Shown: one piece after another, positions 18,558 to 28,077 of the stretch
Position numbering within the stretch: position 1 is the stretch's first letter
Layout: each line of letters begins with the position of its first letter
Assembly (NCBI RefSeq): GCF_009671065.1
Contig: NZ_CP046027.1
Span: forward strand, 2,046,001-2,110,000
Length of the DNA: 64,000 nucleotides
Reading direction: 5' to 3'
DNA from: Neisseria brasiliensis
GTDB lineage: Bacteria > Pseudomonadota > Gammaproteobacteria > Burkholderiales > Neisseriaceae
Position numbers and translations under genes: made by a program
The notes under the pieces: model-generated
What the model saw: only the letters and a program-made list of their open reading frames with translations
Databases searched by the model: none
What the model was told of the DNA's origin: nothing

Positions 18558-18827
18558 ATGCGTTCACACCGATTGCGCGAACTTTTAGAATTGCTCGAGC
18601 CTTATTGGAAACAAGAGCCGGAAATGCACTTAACCCAAATTTTGCAGAAAATTGCCGACGAAGCAGGTTTTGACAAGCCGGTTGCCGAGTTGACCGACGA
18701 AGTGATTATCTATCATTTGAAAATGCACGGCAAAGACAAAACCGCGCCTGTGCCGGGAATTGCCAAAGATTACCAAGAAGATTTCAAAACCGCATTGCTG
18801 CGTGCGCGTGGGATTTTGAAGGATTGA
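18558..18827 (+). CDS. YihD family protein (DUF1040)
   Basis: Small acidic-basic protein of 89 residues resembling E. coli YihD: MRSHRLRELLELLEPYWKQE, MHLTQILQKIADEAGF and EVIIYHLKMHG. Function in the family is not established. GAAAGGAAACATC before the ATG is a strong ribosome site. It is a single gene between ung (divergent) and a convergent hypothetical gene. Confidence 0.85.
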   Translation: MRSHRLRELLELLEPYWKQEPEMHLTQILQKIADEAGFDKPVAELTDEVIIYHLKMHGKDKTAPVPGIAKDYQEDFKTALLRARGILKD

Positions 18828-18831
18828 AAAA

Positions 18832-18860
18832 AGGCCGTCTGAAAATTATTCAGATGGTTT
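18832..18860 (+). terminator. Decayed DUS inverted repeat
   Basis: AAGGCCGTCTGAAAA, short loop, then TTCAGATGGTTTTCT: one arm carries mismatches to the DUS but a hairpin with T tail remains. Confidence 0.5.
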
Positions 18861-18868
18861 TCTCTAGA

Positions 18869-19594
18869 CTAATCATTTTCACTTGCCGTAATAACTGCAA
18901 GCGTTTGGTTATCAGGGTTATATACGCTCAAACACCACACGCCCCACCAATCCAAGCCTTCATCGAAGTAATTGCTGAATAATGAATTTTCTTGGAAATC
19001 ATCGGCATATGCTTGATGGCTAACCCAGTCCAAAATTTTGGCTTGAGATTGGTTTAATCCACATAAATCGCAGAAATCCAACCATAAAGCCAAACGTGCA
19101 GCTTCATCAATGTTTTGTAACTCATAGGGTGGGTGAATGAACTGATGGCAAAGCTGTGCGCCCCAGTTTTGTGTATATTCAACATGGTTTAAAGACATTT
19201 CGTCATAAGCTTGTTGAGGCGATAAAGGCGGTAATGGTGCACAAGACATGCGCTCGGGCATTAAGCGTAAAGTAAAGTATGCATCATCGTCTGCCATTTT
19301 CTTAAGCAAGCGTTGTTGGTCTTGTTGATGGCTTTTGGGGTTGGGATGGGCTCGAATATTGTGTAGCTTATGAAGATTTTCTGTGTGTACTTTTTGTCGT
19401 AAATCGTCATATTGCGGACGAATCACGTTTTCAAAAAATGCGATGACAGCAGCTTGGTGGTCAGCTTCTGTGGGCGCAGTTGCTTGAGGCCATTTTTTAA
19501 CGCTGAATTGAAAAGCGCAACCGGATTGTTGCATTCGATATATTAAATCTTGCTGTTGTGTTGTCATGAATAAGGGATGGTTGTGAGGAAGCAT
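18869..19594 (-). CDS. Hypothetical protein, 241 residues
   Basis: Family not recognised. No signal peptide or membrane segment. The sequence is Gln-, His- and aromatic-rich (DYFDEGLDWWGVWCLSVYNP at the end), soluble and probably cytoplasmic. The start at 19594 is chosen because AAGGAA lies 7 nt upstream; an internal ATG at 19567 lacks one. Base composition is a little more A+T-rich than its neighbours, which fits an accessory gene. Flanked by DUS hairpins on both sides. Confidence 0.75.
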   Translation of the reverse strand: MLPHNHPLFMTTQQQDLIYRMQQSGCAFQFSVKKWPQATAPTEADHQAAVIAFFENVIRPQYDDLRQKVHTENLHKLHNIRAHPNPKSHQQDQQRLLKKMADDDAYFTLRLMPERMSCAPLPPLSPQQAYDEMSLNHVEYTQNWGAQLCHQFIHPPYELQNIDEAARLALWLDFCDLCGLNQSQAKILDWVSHQAYADDFQENSLFSNYFDEGLDWWGVWCLSVYNPDNQTLAVITASEND

Positions 19595-19625
19595 TTTTAT
19601 TCCTTAAAAAAAGCTTTCATGGATA

Positions 19626-19667
19626 AAAGGCCGTCTGAAAATCAAATCGATTGTTCAGACGGCCTTT
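19626..19667 (-). terminator. DUS inverted repeat after trpS
   Basis: AAAGGCCGTCTGAA and TTCAGACGGCCTTT separated by 14 nt; lies just past the trpS stop on the minus strand. Confidence 0.65.
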
Positions 19668-19681
19668 GCCATGTTCAAACC

Positions 19682-20692
19682 TTATTTCAATGCACGAATA
19701 CCCACCGCATCGCGCACTTCGTCCAACAACACACGCGCTTCTTTGCGGGCTTTGGCGGCACCGGCCTGCAAAATCTCTTCGATTTGGGCGGGATTGGCCG
19801 TCAGTGCCGCGTAGCGTTCGCGCGGTTCGGCCAATTCGGCGTTGATTTTGGCGGCCAACAGTTTTTTCGCTTCGCCCCAAGCCAAGCCTTCGGCCAGCAT
19901 TTGGGTAAATTCGGCGGTTTCAGACGGCGTGGCGAAGGCTTTATAGATTTCAAACAACGGGCTTTCGTCGGGCTGTTTCGGTTCGCCCGGCTCTTTCAGG
20001 TTGGTGATGATTTTGTTGACCGATTTTTGGGTTTTCTTGTCGTTTTCCCACAGCGGAATGGTGTTGCCGTAGGATTTTGACATTTTACGGCCGTCTAAGC
20101 CGACCAGCAATTCAACCTGCTCGTCAATTTTCACTTCGGGCAGGGTGAACACTTCTTTAAAGCGGTGGTTGAAGCGGCCGGCGATGTCGCGTGCCATTTC
20201 CACGTGTTGGATTTGGTCGCGGCCGACGGGAACTTCGTTGGCTTTAAACATCAAAATATCGGCGGTCATCAAAATCGGGTAGCTGTATAAGCCCATTTCG
20301 ATTTGGTGGTCTTGGTCTTCTTGGCCGTTGTTGAGGTTATCCTGCACGGCGGCTTTGTAGGCATGGGCGCGGTTCATCAGGCCTTTGGCGGTGATGCAGG
20401 TCAGAATCCAATTGAGTTCCATGATTTCAGGAATGTCGCTTTGGCGGTAAAACGTGGTGCGCTCGGGGTCAAGACCGCATGAAAGCCAAGTGGCGGCCAC
20501 GGCTTGGGTGGATTCGTGAATCATTGCCGGATCGTGGCATTTGATGATGCCGTGGTAATCGGCGAGAAACAGAAAAGATTCGGTATCATCGGCTTGCGCG
20601 GCGCGGATGGCCGGGCGGATGGCACCGACATAGTTGCCCAAGTGGGGAATACCGGTGGTGGTAACACCGGTAAGAACGCGTTTTTTGCTCAT
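19682..20692 (-). CDS. trpS: Tryptophanyl-tRNA synthetase
   Basis: Charges tRNA-Trp. 336 residues, class I synthetase: HIGH-like motif [12 protein letters not shown] near the N-terminus, [19 protein letters not shown] in the catalytic core and KMSKSYGN (about residue 202). The family length is about 330-340. Single gene; the start at 20692 follows an AGGAATCC sequence. Confidence 0.97.
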   Translation of the reverse strand: MSKKRVLTGVTTTGIPHLGNYVGAIRPAIRAAQADDTESFLFLADYHGIIKCHDPAMIHESTQAVAATWLSCGLDPERTTFYRQSDIPEIMELNWILTCITAKGLMNRAHAYKAAVQDNLNNGQEDQDHQIEMGLYSYPILMTADILMFKANEVPVGRDQIQHVEMARDIAGRFNHRFKEVFTLPEVKIDEQVELLVGLDGRKMSKSYGNTIPLWENDKKTQKSVNKIITNLKEPGEPKQPDESPLFEIYKAFATPSETAEFTQMLAEGLAWGEAKKLLAAKINAELAEPRERYAALTANPAQIEEILQAGAAKARKEARVLLDEVRDAVGIRALK

Positions 20693-20884
20693 GGTGGATT
20701 CCTGTGTTTCGGCTTGAAAAGGCCGTCTGAAAAAGAATAGGGCTTGATTATACCTGATTTGTAGGGATTTTTTCAGACGGCCTTAAAGATAAGGGAAAAG
20801 GCCATCTGAAAAGTTATGCACAATTTTAATTATATATAAAACAATAATATAAGATAAAATCATCAAAAAATACGCATTCGCATA

Positions 20885-20912
20885 TTGAGTTATCCACAGA
20901 TGGCTTTATATA
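20885..20912 (+). promoter_or_regulatory. Candidate clpB promoter
   Basis: TTGAGT (20885-20890), 16-bp spacer, TATATA (20907-20912). It resembles sigma-70 rather than the sigma-32 consensus expected for a heat-shock gene, so it may not be the only start. Confidence 0.33.
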
Positions 20913-20950
20913 GGGGTTAACAGAATATTTCCACGAGAAGGAAGCAAAAG

Positions 20951-23524
20951 ATGAGATTCGACAAACTTACCGCAAAATTCCAACAAGCGCTGCAGGAAGG
21001 TCAAAGCTTGGCCTTAGCCGCAGACAACAGCTATTTGGAAGCAGGTCATGTTTTAAAAGCATTATTAGACGATCAAAACAGCGGCGCGGCGGCATTGCTG
21101 GCGCATGCTGGTGTGAATGTGGCGCAGGTGAAAGCCGAATTGCAAACCTTGTTGAACGGTTTCCCGAAAGTATCGGGCAATGGTGGCGAGATTTTACCGA
21201 GCCGTGAATTGCAGGCTGTCTTGAACCTGATGGATAAAGCCGCAATGAAGCGCGGTGATGCCTATATTGCCAGCGAATTGTTTTTGTTGGCTTTGGTGCA
21301 GCAAAACGATGCCACCGGCAAAGTGTTGAAAAATGCCGGTGCGACCGAGCAAAACATCAATGCGGCGATTGATGCTGTGCGTGGGGGACAAACCGTGAAT
21401 GACGCCAATGCAGAAGACCAACGCGAAGCCTTGAAAAAATACACCACCGATTTAACCCAGCGCGCCCGCGAAGGCAAGCTCGATCCGGTGATTGGCCGCG
21501 ATGACGAAATCCGCCGCGCGATTCAGGTGTTGCAACGCCGTACCAAAAACAATCCGGTATTGATTGGCGAACCGGGCGTAGGTAAAACCGCCATTGTAGA
21601 AGGCTTAGCGCAGCGCATTGTCAATGGCGAAGTGCCGGAATCGTTGCGCGGCAAACGTCTGCTGGTGTTGGACTTGGCGGCCTTGATTGCCGGTGCGAAA
21701 TACCGCGGCGAATTTGAAGAACGCTTGAAAGCCGTGTTGAACGACTTGGCCAAAGACGATGGCAACACATTGATTTTCATCGATGAAATCCATACTTTGG
21801 TCGGCGCAGGTAAAACCGATGGCGCGATGGATGCCGGCAATATGTTGAAACCGGCTTTGGCGCGCGGTGAATTGCACTGTATCGGCGCGACCACTTTAGA
21901 CGAATACCGCCAATACATCGAAAAAGATGCCGCGCTGGAACGCCGTTTCCAAAAAGTATTGGTGGGCGAACCGAGCGTGGAAGACACGGTAGCGATTTTG
22001 CGCGGCTTGCAAGAGCGTTACGAAATTCACCACGGCATCGACATTACCGACCCGGCGATTGTGGCCGCAGCCGAATTGAGCGACCGCTATATTACCGACC
22101 GTTTCCTACCCGATAAAGCCATTGATTTGATTGACGAAGCTGCCAGCCGCATCAAAATGGAATTGGATTCCAAACCGGAGCAGATGGACAAACTCGACCG
22201 CCGCATTATCCAGTTGAAAATGGAAAAAATGCACGTTGAGAAAGAAAGCGACGAAGCCAGCAAAAAACGCTTGGAGCTGATTGACGAAGAAATCGATGGT
22301 TTGCAAAAAGAATACGCCGATTTGGACGAAATCTGGAAAGCGGAAAAAGCCGCATCGTCCAGCTCGGCCGATATCAAAAAACAAATCGATGATTTGAAAG
22401 TGAAAATCGAGCAGGCCAAACGCAGCGGCGATTATGCCAAAGCGTCTGAGCTGGAATACGGCGAACTGCCGAAATTGAGCGAGCAACTGGCCGCCGCCGA
22501 GAGCAATCCGGAAACCAAAAAAGCCAACAAACTTTTCCGCACTGAAGTGGGCGCGGACGAAGTGGCCGAAATCGTATCGCGCATGACCGGCATTCCGGTG
22601 GCGAAAATGATGGAAGGCGAGCGCGAGAAACTGCTGAAGATGGAAGAAGTATTGCATCAGCGCGTGGTCGGCCAAGACGAAGCCGTGCGTGCCGTGGCCG
22701 ATGCCATCCGCCGCAGCCGCAGCGGTTTGGCCGACCCGAACAAACCATACGGCAGCTTCTTGTTCTTAGGCCCGACCGGTGTGGGTAAAACCGAGTTGTG
22801 CAAAACGCTGGCCGGTTTCTTGTTCGACAGCGAAGACCATTTAATCCGCATCGATATGTCGGAATACATGGAAAAACACAGCATCGCCCGCTTAATCGGC
22901 GCGCCTCCGGGCTATGTCGGCTACGAAGAAGGCGGCTACCTCACCGAGCAAGTACGCCGCAAACCGTATAGCGTGATTTTGCTGGACGAAGTCGAAAAAG
23001 CGCATCCCGATGTGTTCAACATCTTGCTGCAAGTGCTAGATGATGGCCGCCTGACCGACGGACAAGGCCGCACGGTGGACTTCAAAAACACCGTAGTGGT
23101 GATGACCTCGAATATCGGCAGCCAGCACATTCAGCAAATGGGCACCGCCGATTACGACGCGCTCAAAGAAGTGGTGATGGAAGATGTGAAAGAGCATTTC
23201 CGCCCTGAGCTGATTAACCGCATTGACGAAGTGGTCGTGTTCCACGGTTTGGCGCAGGAACACATCCGCAGCATTGCTAAAATCCAGTTGCGCGGTTTGG
23301 AAAAACGCTTGGCAGCGCAAGACTTGCATTTGCGTGTGTCTGATGCGGCGTTGGACATCATCGCCGAAGCCGGTTTCGATCCGGTATATGGCGCGCGACC
23401 TTTGAAACGCGCGATTCAAGCCGAGATTGAGAATCCGCTGGCCAAAGCCTTGTTGTCCGGCCGTTATGCACCGGAGAGCGTGATTAACGTAACTGCCGAC
23501 GGCGACCGCTTGGCATTTGAATAA
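20951..23524 (+). CDS. clpB: ATP-dependent disaggregase ClpB
   Basis: Hexameric AAA+ chaperone that rescues aggregated proteins with DnaK. 857 residues: Clp N domain (about 1-145), first AAA module with [14 protein letters not shown], the long coiled-coil middle domain (about 405-525, with the ClpB-specific linker that distinguishes it from ClpA/C), second AAA module with [14 protein letters not shown] and [14 protein letters not shown], and a C-terminal D2-small domain. The ribosome site is GAGAAGGAAGC. No IGL/IGF-type ClpP loop was noted. Followed by a strong DUS terminator. Confidence 0.98.
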   Translation: MRFDKLTAKFQQALQEGQSLALAADNSYLEAGHVLKALLDDQNSGAAALLAHAGVNVAQVKAELQTLLNGFPKVSGNGGEILPSRELQAVLNLMDKAAMKRGDAYIASELFLLALVQQNDATGKVLKNAGATEQNINAAIDAVRGGQTVNDANAEDQREALKKYTTDLTQRAREGKLDPVIGRDDEIRRAIQVLQRRTKNNPVLIGEPGVGKTAIVEGLAQRIVNGEVPESLRGKRLLVLDLAALIAGAKYRGEFEERLKAVLNDLAKDDGNTLIFIDEIHTLVGAGKTDGAMDAGNMLKPALARGELHCIGATTLDEYRQYIEKDAALERRFQKVLVGEPSVEDTVAILRGLQERYEIHHGIDITDPAIVAAAELSDRYITDRFLPDKAIDLIDEAASRIKMELDSKPEQMDKLDRRIIQLKMEKMHVEKESDEASKKRLELIDEEIDGLQKEYADLDEIWKAEKAASSSSADIKKQIDDLKVKIEQAKRSGDYAKASELEYGELPKLSEQLAAAESNPETKKANKLFRTEVGADEVAEIVSRMTGIPVAKMMEGEREKLLKMEEVLHQRVVGQDEAVRAVADAIRRSRSGLADPNKPYGSFLFLGPTGVGKTELCKTLAGFLFDSEDHLIRIDMSEYMEKHSIARLIGAPPGYVGYEEGGYLTEQVRRKPYSVILLDEVEKAHPDVFNILLQVLDDGRLTDGQGRTVDFKNTVVVMTSNIGSQHIQQMGTADYDALKEVVMEDVKEHFRPELINRIDEVVVFHGLAQEHIRSIAKIQLRGLEKRLAAQDLHLRVSDAALDIIAEAGFDPVYGARPLKRAIQAEIENPLAKALLSGRYAPESVINVTADGDRLAFE

Positions 23525-23554
23525 GCTTAGCTGATTAGTATTAGTTGGTTTAGC

Positions 23555-23599
23555 AGGCCGTCTGAAAGAACTCCATCTTTCAGACGGCCTTTTGTTTTT
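23555..23599 (+). terminator. DUS terminator after clpB
   Basis: AGGCCGTCTGAAAGA, 6-nt loop, TCTTTCAGACGGCCT, then a T-rich run. Confidence 0.88.
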
Positions 23600-23677
23600 A
23601 TCTTAAATAAGAATAGATTTCATTCGTATTTTAATTTAAGATAAACACCATAGCGTTTTATCGATGGAGTAGTGCGC

Positions 23678-24172
23678 ATGAAATTCAATTTTCCCATTGC
23701 CGTCAATATGCACGAATTTTTGAAAACCGGCCGTTTTGATTACATAGAAATCGGCCAAAGCGACGAGCAGATTTTGCAGATGTTTCCCGATCCCGATTGC
23801 ACATCGCAAGGCTTAATCGTCAAGCAGGGCTTGAATATTTGGCTTTATGGCAACATCGAATTTCATTTTTCAGACGGCATATTGAGCCAAATCCGCTTGG
23901 AGCATCTGCCTTTTGGCAGCTTAGACGGCGGGCGTTCGATTTTGCTGCATCCTTGGCTATTTGGCCAGCCGGAAAAGCTGAATTTGAATTTTGTACTCAA
24001 CCAATTAATCCGTCATCACATCGATTTTTTCAAAATTGAAGATGCGGCCAACGTGATTTTACGCCTGCAAAGCGGTGTGGATTTGGTATTTGAAAAAGAC
24101 AGGCAGCAGCGTTTGAATACAGTGTGCAAACGTAAAGCGGCATTACCGCAATGGTTGTTGGAGGCCGTCTGA
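23678..24172 (+). CDS. Hypothetical protein, 164 residues
   Basis: Not recognised. A soluble protein with no signal, Leu/His-rich, rather like small immunity or SMI1-type proteins in texture but without a motif that would justify that name. The start at 23678 has GGAG about 9 nt upstream; a GTG two codons earlier is possible. The last codons GAG GCC GTC TGA are a DUS core (24160-24173), so the C-terminal Glu-Ala-Val and the stop are supplied by an uptake sequence. It lies alone between clpB and the pheC-like gene. Confidence 0.72.
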   Translation: MKFNFPIAVNMHEFLKTGRFDYIEIGQSDEQILQMFPDPDCTSQGLIVKQGLNIWLYGNIEFHFSDGILSQIRLEHLPFGSLDGGRSILLHPWLFGQPEKLNLNFVLNQLIRHHIDFFKIEDAANVILRLQSGVDLVFEKDRQQRLNTVCKRKAALPQWLLEAV

Positions 24173-24380
24173 ACACATTTAAATGATATTGAATGATGAA
24201 TAAAAGGTGTAAGGCGTTATCGGTTTGGCTATTCTTTAAAATTAATTGAAATAATCTACTAAATAAGAAAGATAATATTTTAATTATTTTCAAAAACGAA
24301 ATAAAATTGCTTAAAGCGAGTTTTTCATCTTTTCATGCTAAGGTTAAAATAGCGCATGAACAAACCCTAAGGAAGAAAAG

Positions 24381-25150
24381 ATGAGAAAATTATTGATGGC
24401 TGCCGTGTTGTCGGCATTGGCTGTTCAAGCGCACGCCGCAGCAGCACCGGATACTTTGGCAAAAGTGATGAAAAGCAAAGAATTGCTGGTGTGCTCACCG
24501 ATGATTACAAGCCTTTCAGCTTTGACAATAATGGAAAATTTGAAGGCATCGACAATGATTTGGTCGAGAGTTTGGCACAAAGCATGGGCGCGAAAGTCAA
24601 GATTGTGAAAAGCAGCTGGCCGACTTTGATTGCTGATTTCAAATCAAAATGTGATTTGGGTGTGGGCGGTATTTCGATTACGTTGCCGCGCCAGCAGCAA
24701 GCGTTGATGAGTGAGCCGTATTTTACCAATGGCAAAACACCGCTGGTGCGCTGCGAAGATGTATCTAAATACCAAACGGCCGAACAAATCAACCAGCCGC
24801 ATGTGCGTATTGTGGCCAATCCGGGCGGCAGCAACGAAAATTATGCCCGCACGGTATTGACCAGCGCCAAGCTGACCATGCACCCTGAAAACCTGACCAT
24901 TTTTAATGAAGTGGCAGAAGGGCGCGCGGATGTGTTTGTGACAGAAGCAGCCGAAGCGATTGTGAAAACCCATGAACACAAAGGCGTGTTGTGCGGCGTG
25001 AATCCGGATAAACCGCTGCGTCCGGCGCAAAATGCTTGGCTGATTCGTGACAATGATTTCCGCTTTAAAGCTTATGTTGACCAATTCCTGCGTTTGGAAA
25101 AATTATCCGGCGGATTGGATCAAACCATCCAACGCTGGTTGCCTCGCTAA
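24381..25150 (+). pseudogene. PheC-like (cyclohexadienyl dehydratase family) periplasmic binding protein, frameshifted
   Basis: The first frame encodes a Sec signal (MRKLLMAAVLSALAVQAHA) and the family start to KSKELLV. At about 24488-24495 the coding frame shifts by -1 and continues as VLTDDYKPFSFDNNGKFEGI to the end at 25150. One missing base (for example GGG read as GG in CTGGTGTGCTC) would restore the gene at about 256 residues. The second part matches the solute-binding/PheC fold: SWPTLIADF, VGGISITLPRQQQAL, IVANPGGSNENYAR, DVFVTEAAEA. Family members are either arogenate/prephenate dehydratases or ABC amino-acid binding proteins. Translation of the first frame stops at 24608. Could be a sequencing error. 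Confidence 0.85.
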
Positions 25151-25163
25151 GTTTTCAATACAT

Positions 25164-25203
25164 AAAAAGGCCGTCTGAAAAATCATTTTCAGACGGCCTT
25201 TTT
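25164..25203. terminator. Bidirectional DUS terminator
   Basis: AAAAAGGCCGTCTGAAAA, loop ATCA, TTTTCAGACGGCCTTTTT. A and T tracts on both sides suit termination of both convergent genes. Confidence 0.88.
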
Positions 25204-25212
25204 ACTAAATGA

Positions 25213-26184
25213 TTATTTCAAAATCGATGAAGAATTTTTATTTCCTTCCACAATCTTCAAGCCTGCGGAAACCAAGCTGCCGATGTCGGCCACGTTGGCC
25301 GGCATAATCAAGGTATTGTTTTCTTTAGCCAGTTTGCTGAAGGCTTCGACGTATTGTTCGGCCACTTTCAGATTCACCGCTTCATTACCGCCCGGGTGTT
25401 GCAAGGCAGCGGCCACGGCGCGGATGGCATCGGCGTTGGCTTCGGCCACCAAGCGCAGGGCTTCGGCTTCACCTTGGGCGCGGTTGATTTGCGCTTCTTT
25501 TTGGCCGCGTGATTCGTTAATCGCTGCCTGCATTTCGCCTTCGGATTGTTGAATCTCGGCTTCACGCTGACCGCTGGCCAAGTTGATTTGCTCGATTTTG
25601 CGGCCTTCCGATTCGGCGATGCGGGCGCGTTTTTCACGCTCAGCGGTAATTTGTGCCTGCATTGAGCGCAGAATTTCTTGCGGCGGAACCAAGTCTTTGA
25701 TTTCGTAACGCAACACTTTCACGCCCCAAGAAGTGGCTGCTTCGTCTAGCGCAGCCACGACGATGCTGTTGATTTCGTCACGCTCTTCAAAGGTTTTATC
25801 CAATTCCATGCGGCCGATAACCGAGCGCAGAGTGGTTTGCGCCAATTGGGTAATGGCCATAATATAGTTGCTAGTGCCGTATGAAGCGAGCTTTGGATCG
25901 GTTACTTGGAAATAAATAATGCCGTCAACGGTAAGCTGGGTGTTGTCGCGCGTGATGCAGACTTGGCTGGGTACATCAAGCGGAATTTCTTTAAGCGTGT
26001 GTTTATAGGCCACGCGATCGATAAAGGGAATCAGAATGCTCAAACCGGGATTAAGCACTTTGTGAAAACGCCCCAAACGCTCGACCACATAGGCTTCTTG
26101 CTGCGGCACGACCACAAAGGCTTTAAAGCCGAAGACGATTACCGCCGCCAAAATCAGAATTGGAAAGCTGTATAAAATTTCCAT
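25213..26184 (-). CDS. SPFH/band 7 membrane protein, QmcA/paraslipin-like
   Basis: 323 residues. An N-terminal membrane helix (about 5-22, FPILILAAVIVFGFKAFVVV) is followed by the SPFH domain (PQQEAYVVERLGRFHKVLNPG, DVPSQVCITRDN) and a long Ala/Glu/Gln-rich coiled coil (about 185-260). Proteins of this group form large oligomers on the inner membrane and organise lipid or protease microdomains. It is followed upstream by an NfeD-like gene, the usual SPFH-NfeD operon pair, with a 23-bp gap. Start as MEILYSF after AAGGAAAAAAC. Confidence 0.92.
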   Translation of the reverse strand: MEILYSFPILILAAVIVFGFKAFVVVPQQEAYVVERLGRFHKVLNPGLSILIPFIDRVAYKHTLKEIPLDVPSQVCITRDNTQLTVDGIIYFQVTDPKLASYGTSNYIMAITQLAQTTLRSVIGRMELDKTFEERDEINSIVVAALDEAATSWGVKVLRYEIKDLVPPQEILRSMQAQITAEREKRARIAESEGRKIEQINLASGQREAEIQQSEGEMQAAINESRGQKEAQINRAQGEAEALRLVAEANADAIRAVAAALQHPGGNEAVNLKVAEQYVEAFSKLAKENNTLIMPANVADIGSLVSAGLKIVEGNKNSSSILK

Positions 26185-26207
26185 GTTTTTTCCTTAATGT
26201 GAATGGA

Positions 26208-26621
26208 TTAATGTAAGTGAATCAATAAAATATTGCCGTTTTTGCCGGTAATCACGCCGGTTTGTGCGGTGGCAGCGGCTGGTGCATTCAATGCCTGCGC
26301 CTGCCAATGTGTGCCGCGATAAATCACTTCGTAATAATCGGTGTGTAAATGGCGTGAAATCTGCACGGTTTGGCCGACATCGAGATCATTGGCAAGGTTT
26401 TCAATTTCATCCGGCTTGCGGTGTTTTTGAATCCAACCGCGCGCCCACCAGATGCCTAAAGCGGATAAAACAGCTGCGGTAAGAATCGCAGCCACGGTGT
26501 TGGCGGTCAACCATGCCACTAAACCTGCGCCGAATAAAGCAGCACTCACCACCATCAGATAAATCGTGCCGATAAACAGCTCGAGTATCAGCAGGGTGGC
26601 GGCTAAGATAAACCAAATCAT
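26208..26621 (-). CDS. NfeD-like membrane protein
   Basis: 137 residues: three hydrophobic segments (about 3-60) followed by an OB-fold NfeD C-terminal domain (GQTVQISRHLHTDYYEVIYRG...GVITGKNGNILLIHLH). This short NfeD1b form is the operon partner of the SPFH protein downstream and is thought to work with it in membrane organisation. The start at 26621 has GGAGA 8 nt upstream; a longer frame to 26669 lacks a ribosome site. Confidence 0.9.
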   Translation of the reverse strand: MIWFILAATLLILELFIGTIYLMVVSAALFGAGLVAWLTANTVAAILTAAVLSALGIWWARGWIQKHRKPDEIENLANDLDVGQTVQISRHLHTDYYEVIYRGTHWQAQALNAPAAATAQTGVITGKNGNILLIHLH

Positions 26622-26723
26622 TGCGCGTCTCCTTATTATTGTTGTGGTTAAATCAATTAAATGTATCAAATAGCTTTGGAAATTAAAAGTTTTATAGCAT
26701 ATTTTTACATATTCATTTGTAAT

Positions 26724-26755
26724 AAAAAAGGCCGTCTGAATGTTTCAGACGGCCT
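26724..26755 (-). terminator. DUS terminator after the LysE-family gene
   Basis: On the minus strand AGGCCGTCTGAA, 3-nt loop, TTCAGACGGCCT, followed by TTTTTT (plus-strand A at 26724-26729). Confidence 0.65.
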
Positions 26756-26767
26756 CGTTTAAATCGG

Positions 26768-27391
26768 TTACGAAAATAAAGCCTTATAAATCAAGTAGCC
26801 ACCAAAGCACAAGAAAAACAAGCCGGAAAAATTATCCAAATAGCGGCTGTAGCGGCTGTAAAACCGTTTCACGGCTTGGCCGGAAAACAAAACCGCCAAA
26901 CCGGTGAAGAAAACGATGGTTTCCACCCAAAGCAGCAGCAAGACACCGGCAATTTGCCATGTTTCGGTGATGTCTGCCAACACTGCCGACATCACGCTGC
27001 TGAAATAGACCACGATTTTGGGATTGGAAAGATTGACGAACAAGCCCTTTTTCATCTCGTTCAAAGGGGTGGTAGGCGTGGCAGCCGCAGCGGCTTCGGC
27101 ATGGCGGAAATCGGCGTTTTGCCGCACATTCACCATTTTCCAACCCAAATACATCAAATAACTGCCGCCCAAACACATCAATACGGTGTTGAACATCGGA
27201 AAGGTTTTCAACAGCAGCGATAAGCCGAGCATGGTGGCGCTGGCCCAAAACATCACGCCGGTGACGATGCCCAATACGGCAAACACGGCATTTTTGCGGC
27301 CGTGTAACGCGGCGGTGCGGGCGATGTAGAAAAAATCGGGGCCGGGGCCCATCATGCCGAGCAGGTGGATGATAATAATGTTCCAAATCAT
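26768..27391 (-). CDS. LysE/RhtB family amino-acid exporter
   Basis: 207 residues, about six membrane helices. The N-terminal GPGPDFFYIARTAALHGRKNAVFAVLGIVTG is the LysE/RhtB signature, and NLSNPKIVVYFSS follows in the middle. Members export threonine, homoserine, lysine or related amino acids; the substrate cannot be read from sequence. The start at 27391 (MIWNIIIIHLLG) fits the family; an upstream ATG at 27427 is possible. A divergent lipoprotein gene lies 94 bp away. Confidence 0.9.
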   Translation of the reverse strand: MIWNIIIIHLLGMMGPGPDFFYIARTAALHGRKNAVFAVLGIVTGVMFWASATMLGLSLLLKTFPMFNTVLMCLGGSYLMYLGWKMVNVRQNADFRHAEAAAAATPTTPLNEMKKGLFVNLSNPKIVVYFSSVMSAVLADITETWQIAGVLLLLWVETIVFFTGLAVLFSGQAVKRFYSRYSRYLDNFSGLFFLCFGGYLIYKALFS

Positions 27392-27484
27392 GGGGTTTTT
27401 CGTGGGCTTGGTGGGTGTTAAAACCATTACAGGGTGGCTATAATAACATTTTCTGAATCATTCCGAATCGTTAGGATAGAAATC

Positions 27485-28018
27485 ATGCGCAAATTTTTCT
27501 TGTTGTTATTGCCAATAATGCTGGCGGCCTGCGGTGGCCAGTCTGATAAACCGGCCGATGAAGCGCAAGCCGGTGTACCGCCGAAGCCTTTGTTTAAAGT
27601 GAAATATATTGATGAGGGCGCGATTAACGGTTTGGCATTGGGTGCTGCGCAAGCAGGTCAAACGGTTGACGGCAAGCCGAGCGCAGTCTATCCGATTGAG
27701 GGTATGGGTGATGGCAACCAAGTCGAGCTTATCGGTGAGCGCGGCAACGATTTAGAAATGATTCGCGGCACCTGTATGGAAACCGATGGTGGTAAAAACA
27801 TCGGTTGGCGCAAAGACGGTACCTGCCACACTTTATTTGCCAAACTGGTGGACAATGTGGCGGAAGACAGTGCTAAGCTGACCGATTATCTGATTAGCCA
27901 TGCCGGTTTGAAATCGTATTCTGAAAACAAATCGGGCTATGCCGCCGTACAAACCGGCCGCTATATTTTGGAAGCCGACAGCGATGGCGCATTTTTCTTC
28001 CGCCGCCGCAATTATTAA
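27485..28018 (+). CDS. Lipoprotein of unknown function
   Basis: 177 residues. Signal peptide with lipobox LAAC at Cys17 (MRKFFLLLLPIMLAAC), then a short Gly/Ser/Asp linker and a globular domain with two Cys (RGTCMETD, GTCHTLFAK) that could form a disulfide. No known domain recognised. The upstream in-frame start at 27434 would put a non-signal leader in front, so 27485 is preferred. The A+T/G+C texture matches the rest of the chromosome. Confidence 0.85.
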   Translation: MRKFFLLLLPIMLAACGGQSDKPADEAQAGVPPKPLFKVKYIDEGAINGLALGAAQAGQTVDGKPSAVYPIEGMGDGNQVELIGERGNDLEMIRGTCMETDGGKNIGWRKDGTCHTLFAKLVDNVAEDSAKLTDYLISHAGLKSYSENKSGYAAVQTGRYILEADSDGAFFFRRRNY

Positions 28019-28022
28019 TTGA

Positions 28023-28059
28023 TTTTCAGACGGCATTGAAGCATTAGGCCGTCTGAAAA
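28023..28059. terminator. DUS inverted repeat, outward orientation
   Basis: TTTTCAGACGGC, 13-nt loop, GCCGTCTGAAAA between the lipoprotein and the aldo-keto reductase gene. Reversed order relative to most pairs; no strong T tract, so terminator activity is uncertain. Confidence 0.45.
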
Positions 28060-28077
28060 CATTCTGAAAGGAATTTT

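Noticed and set aside
20885..20912. Sigma-32 heat-shock promoter for clpB
   Set aside because: No CTTGAA/CCCCAT-type pair was found; only a weak sigma-70-like pair.
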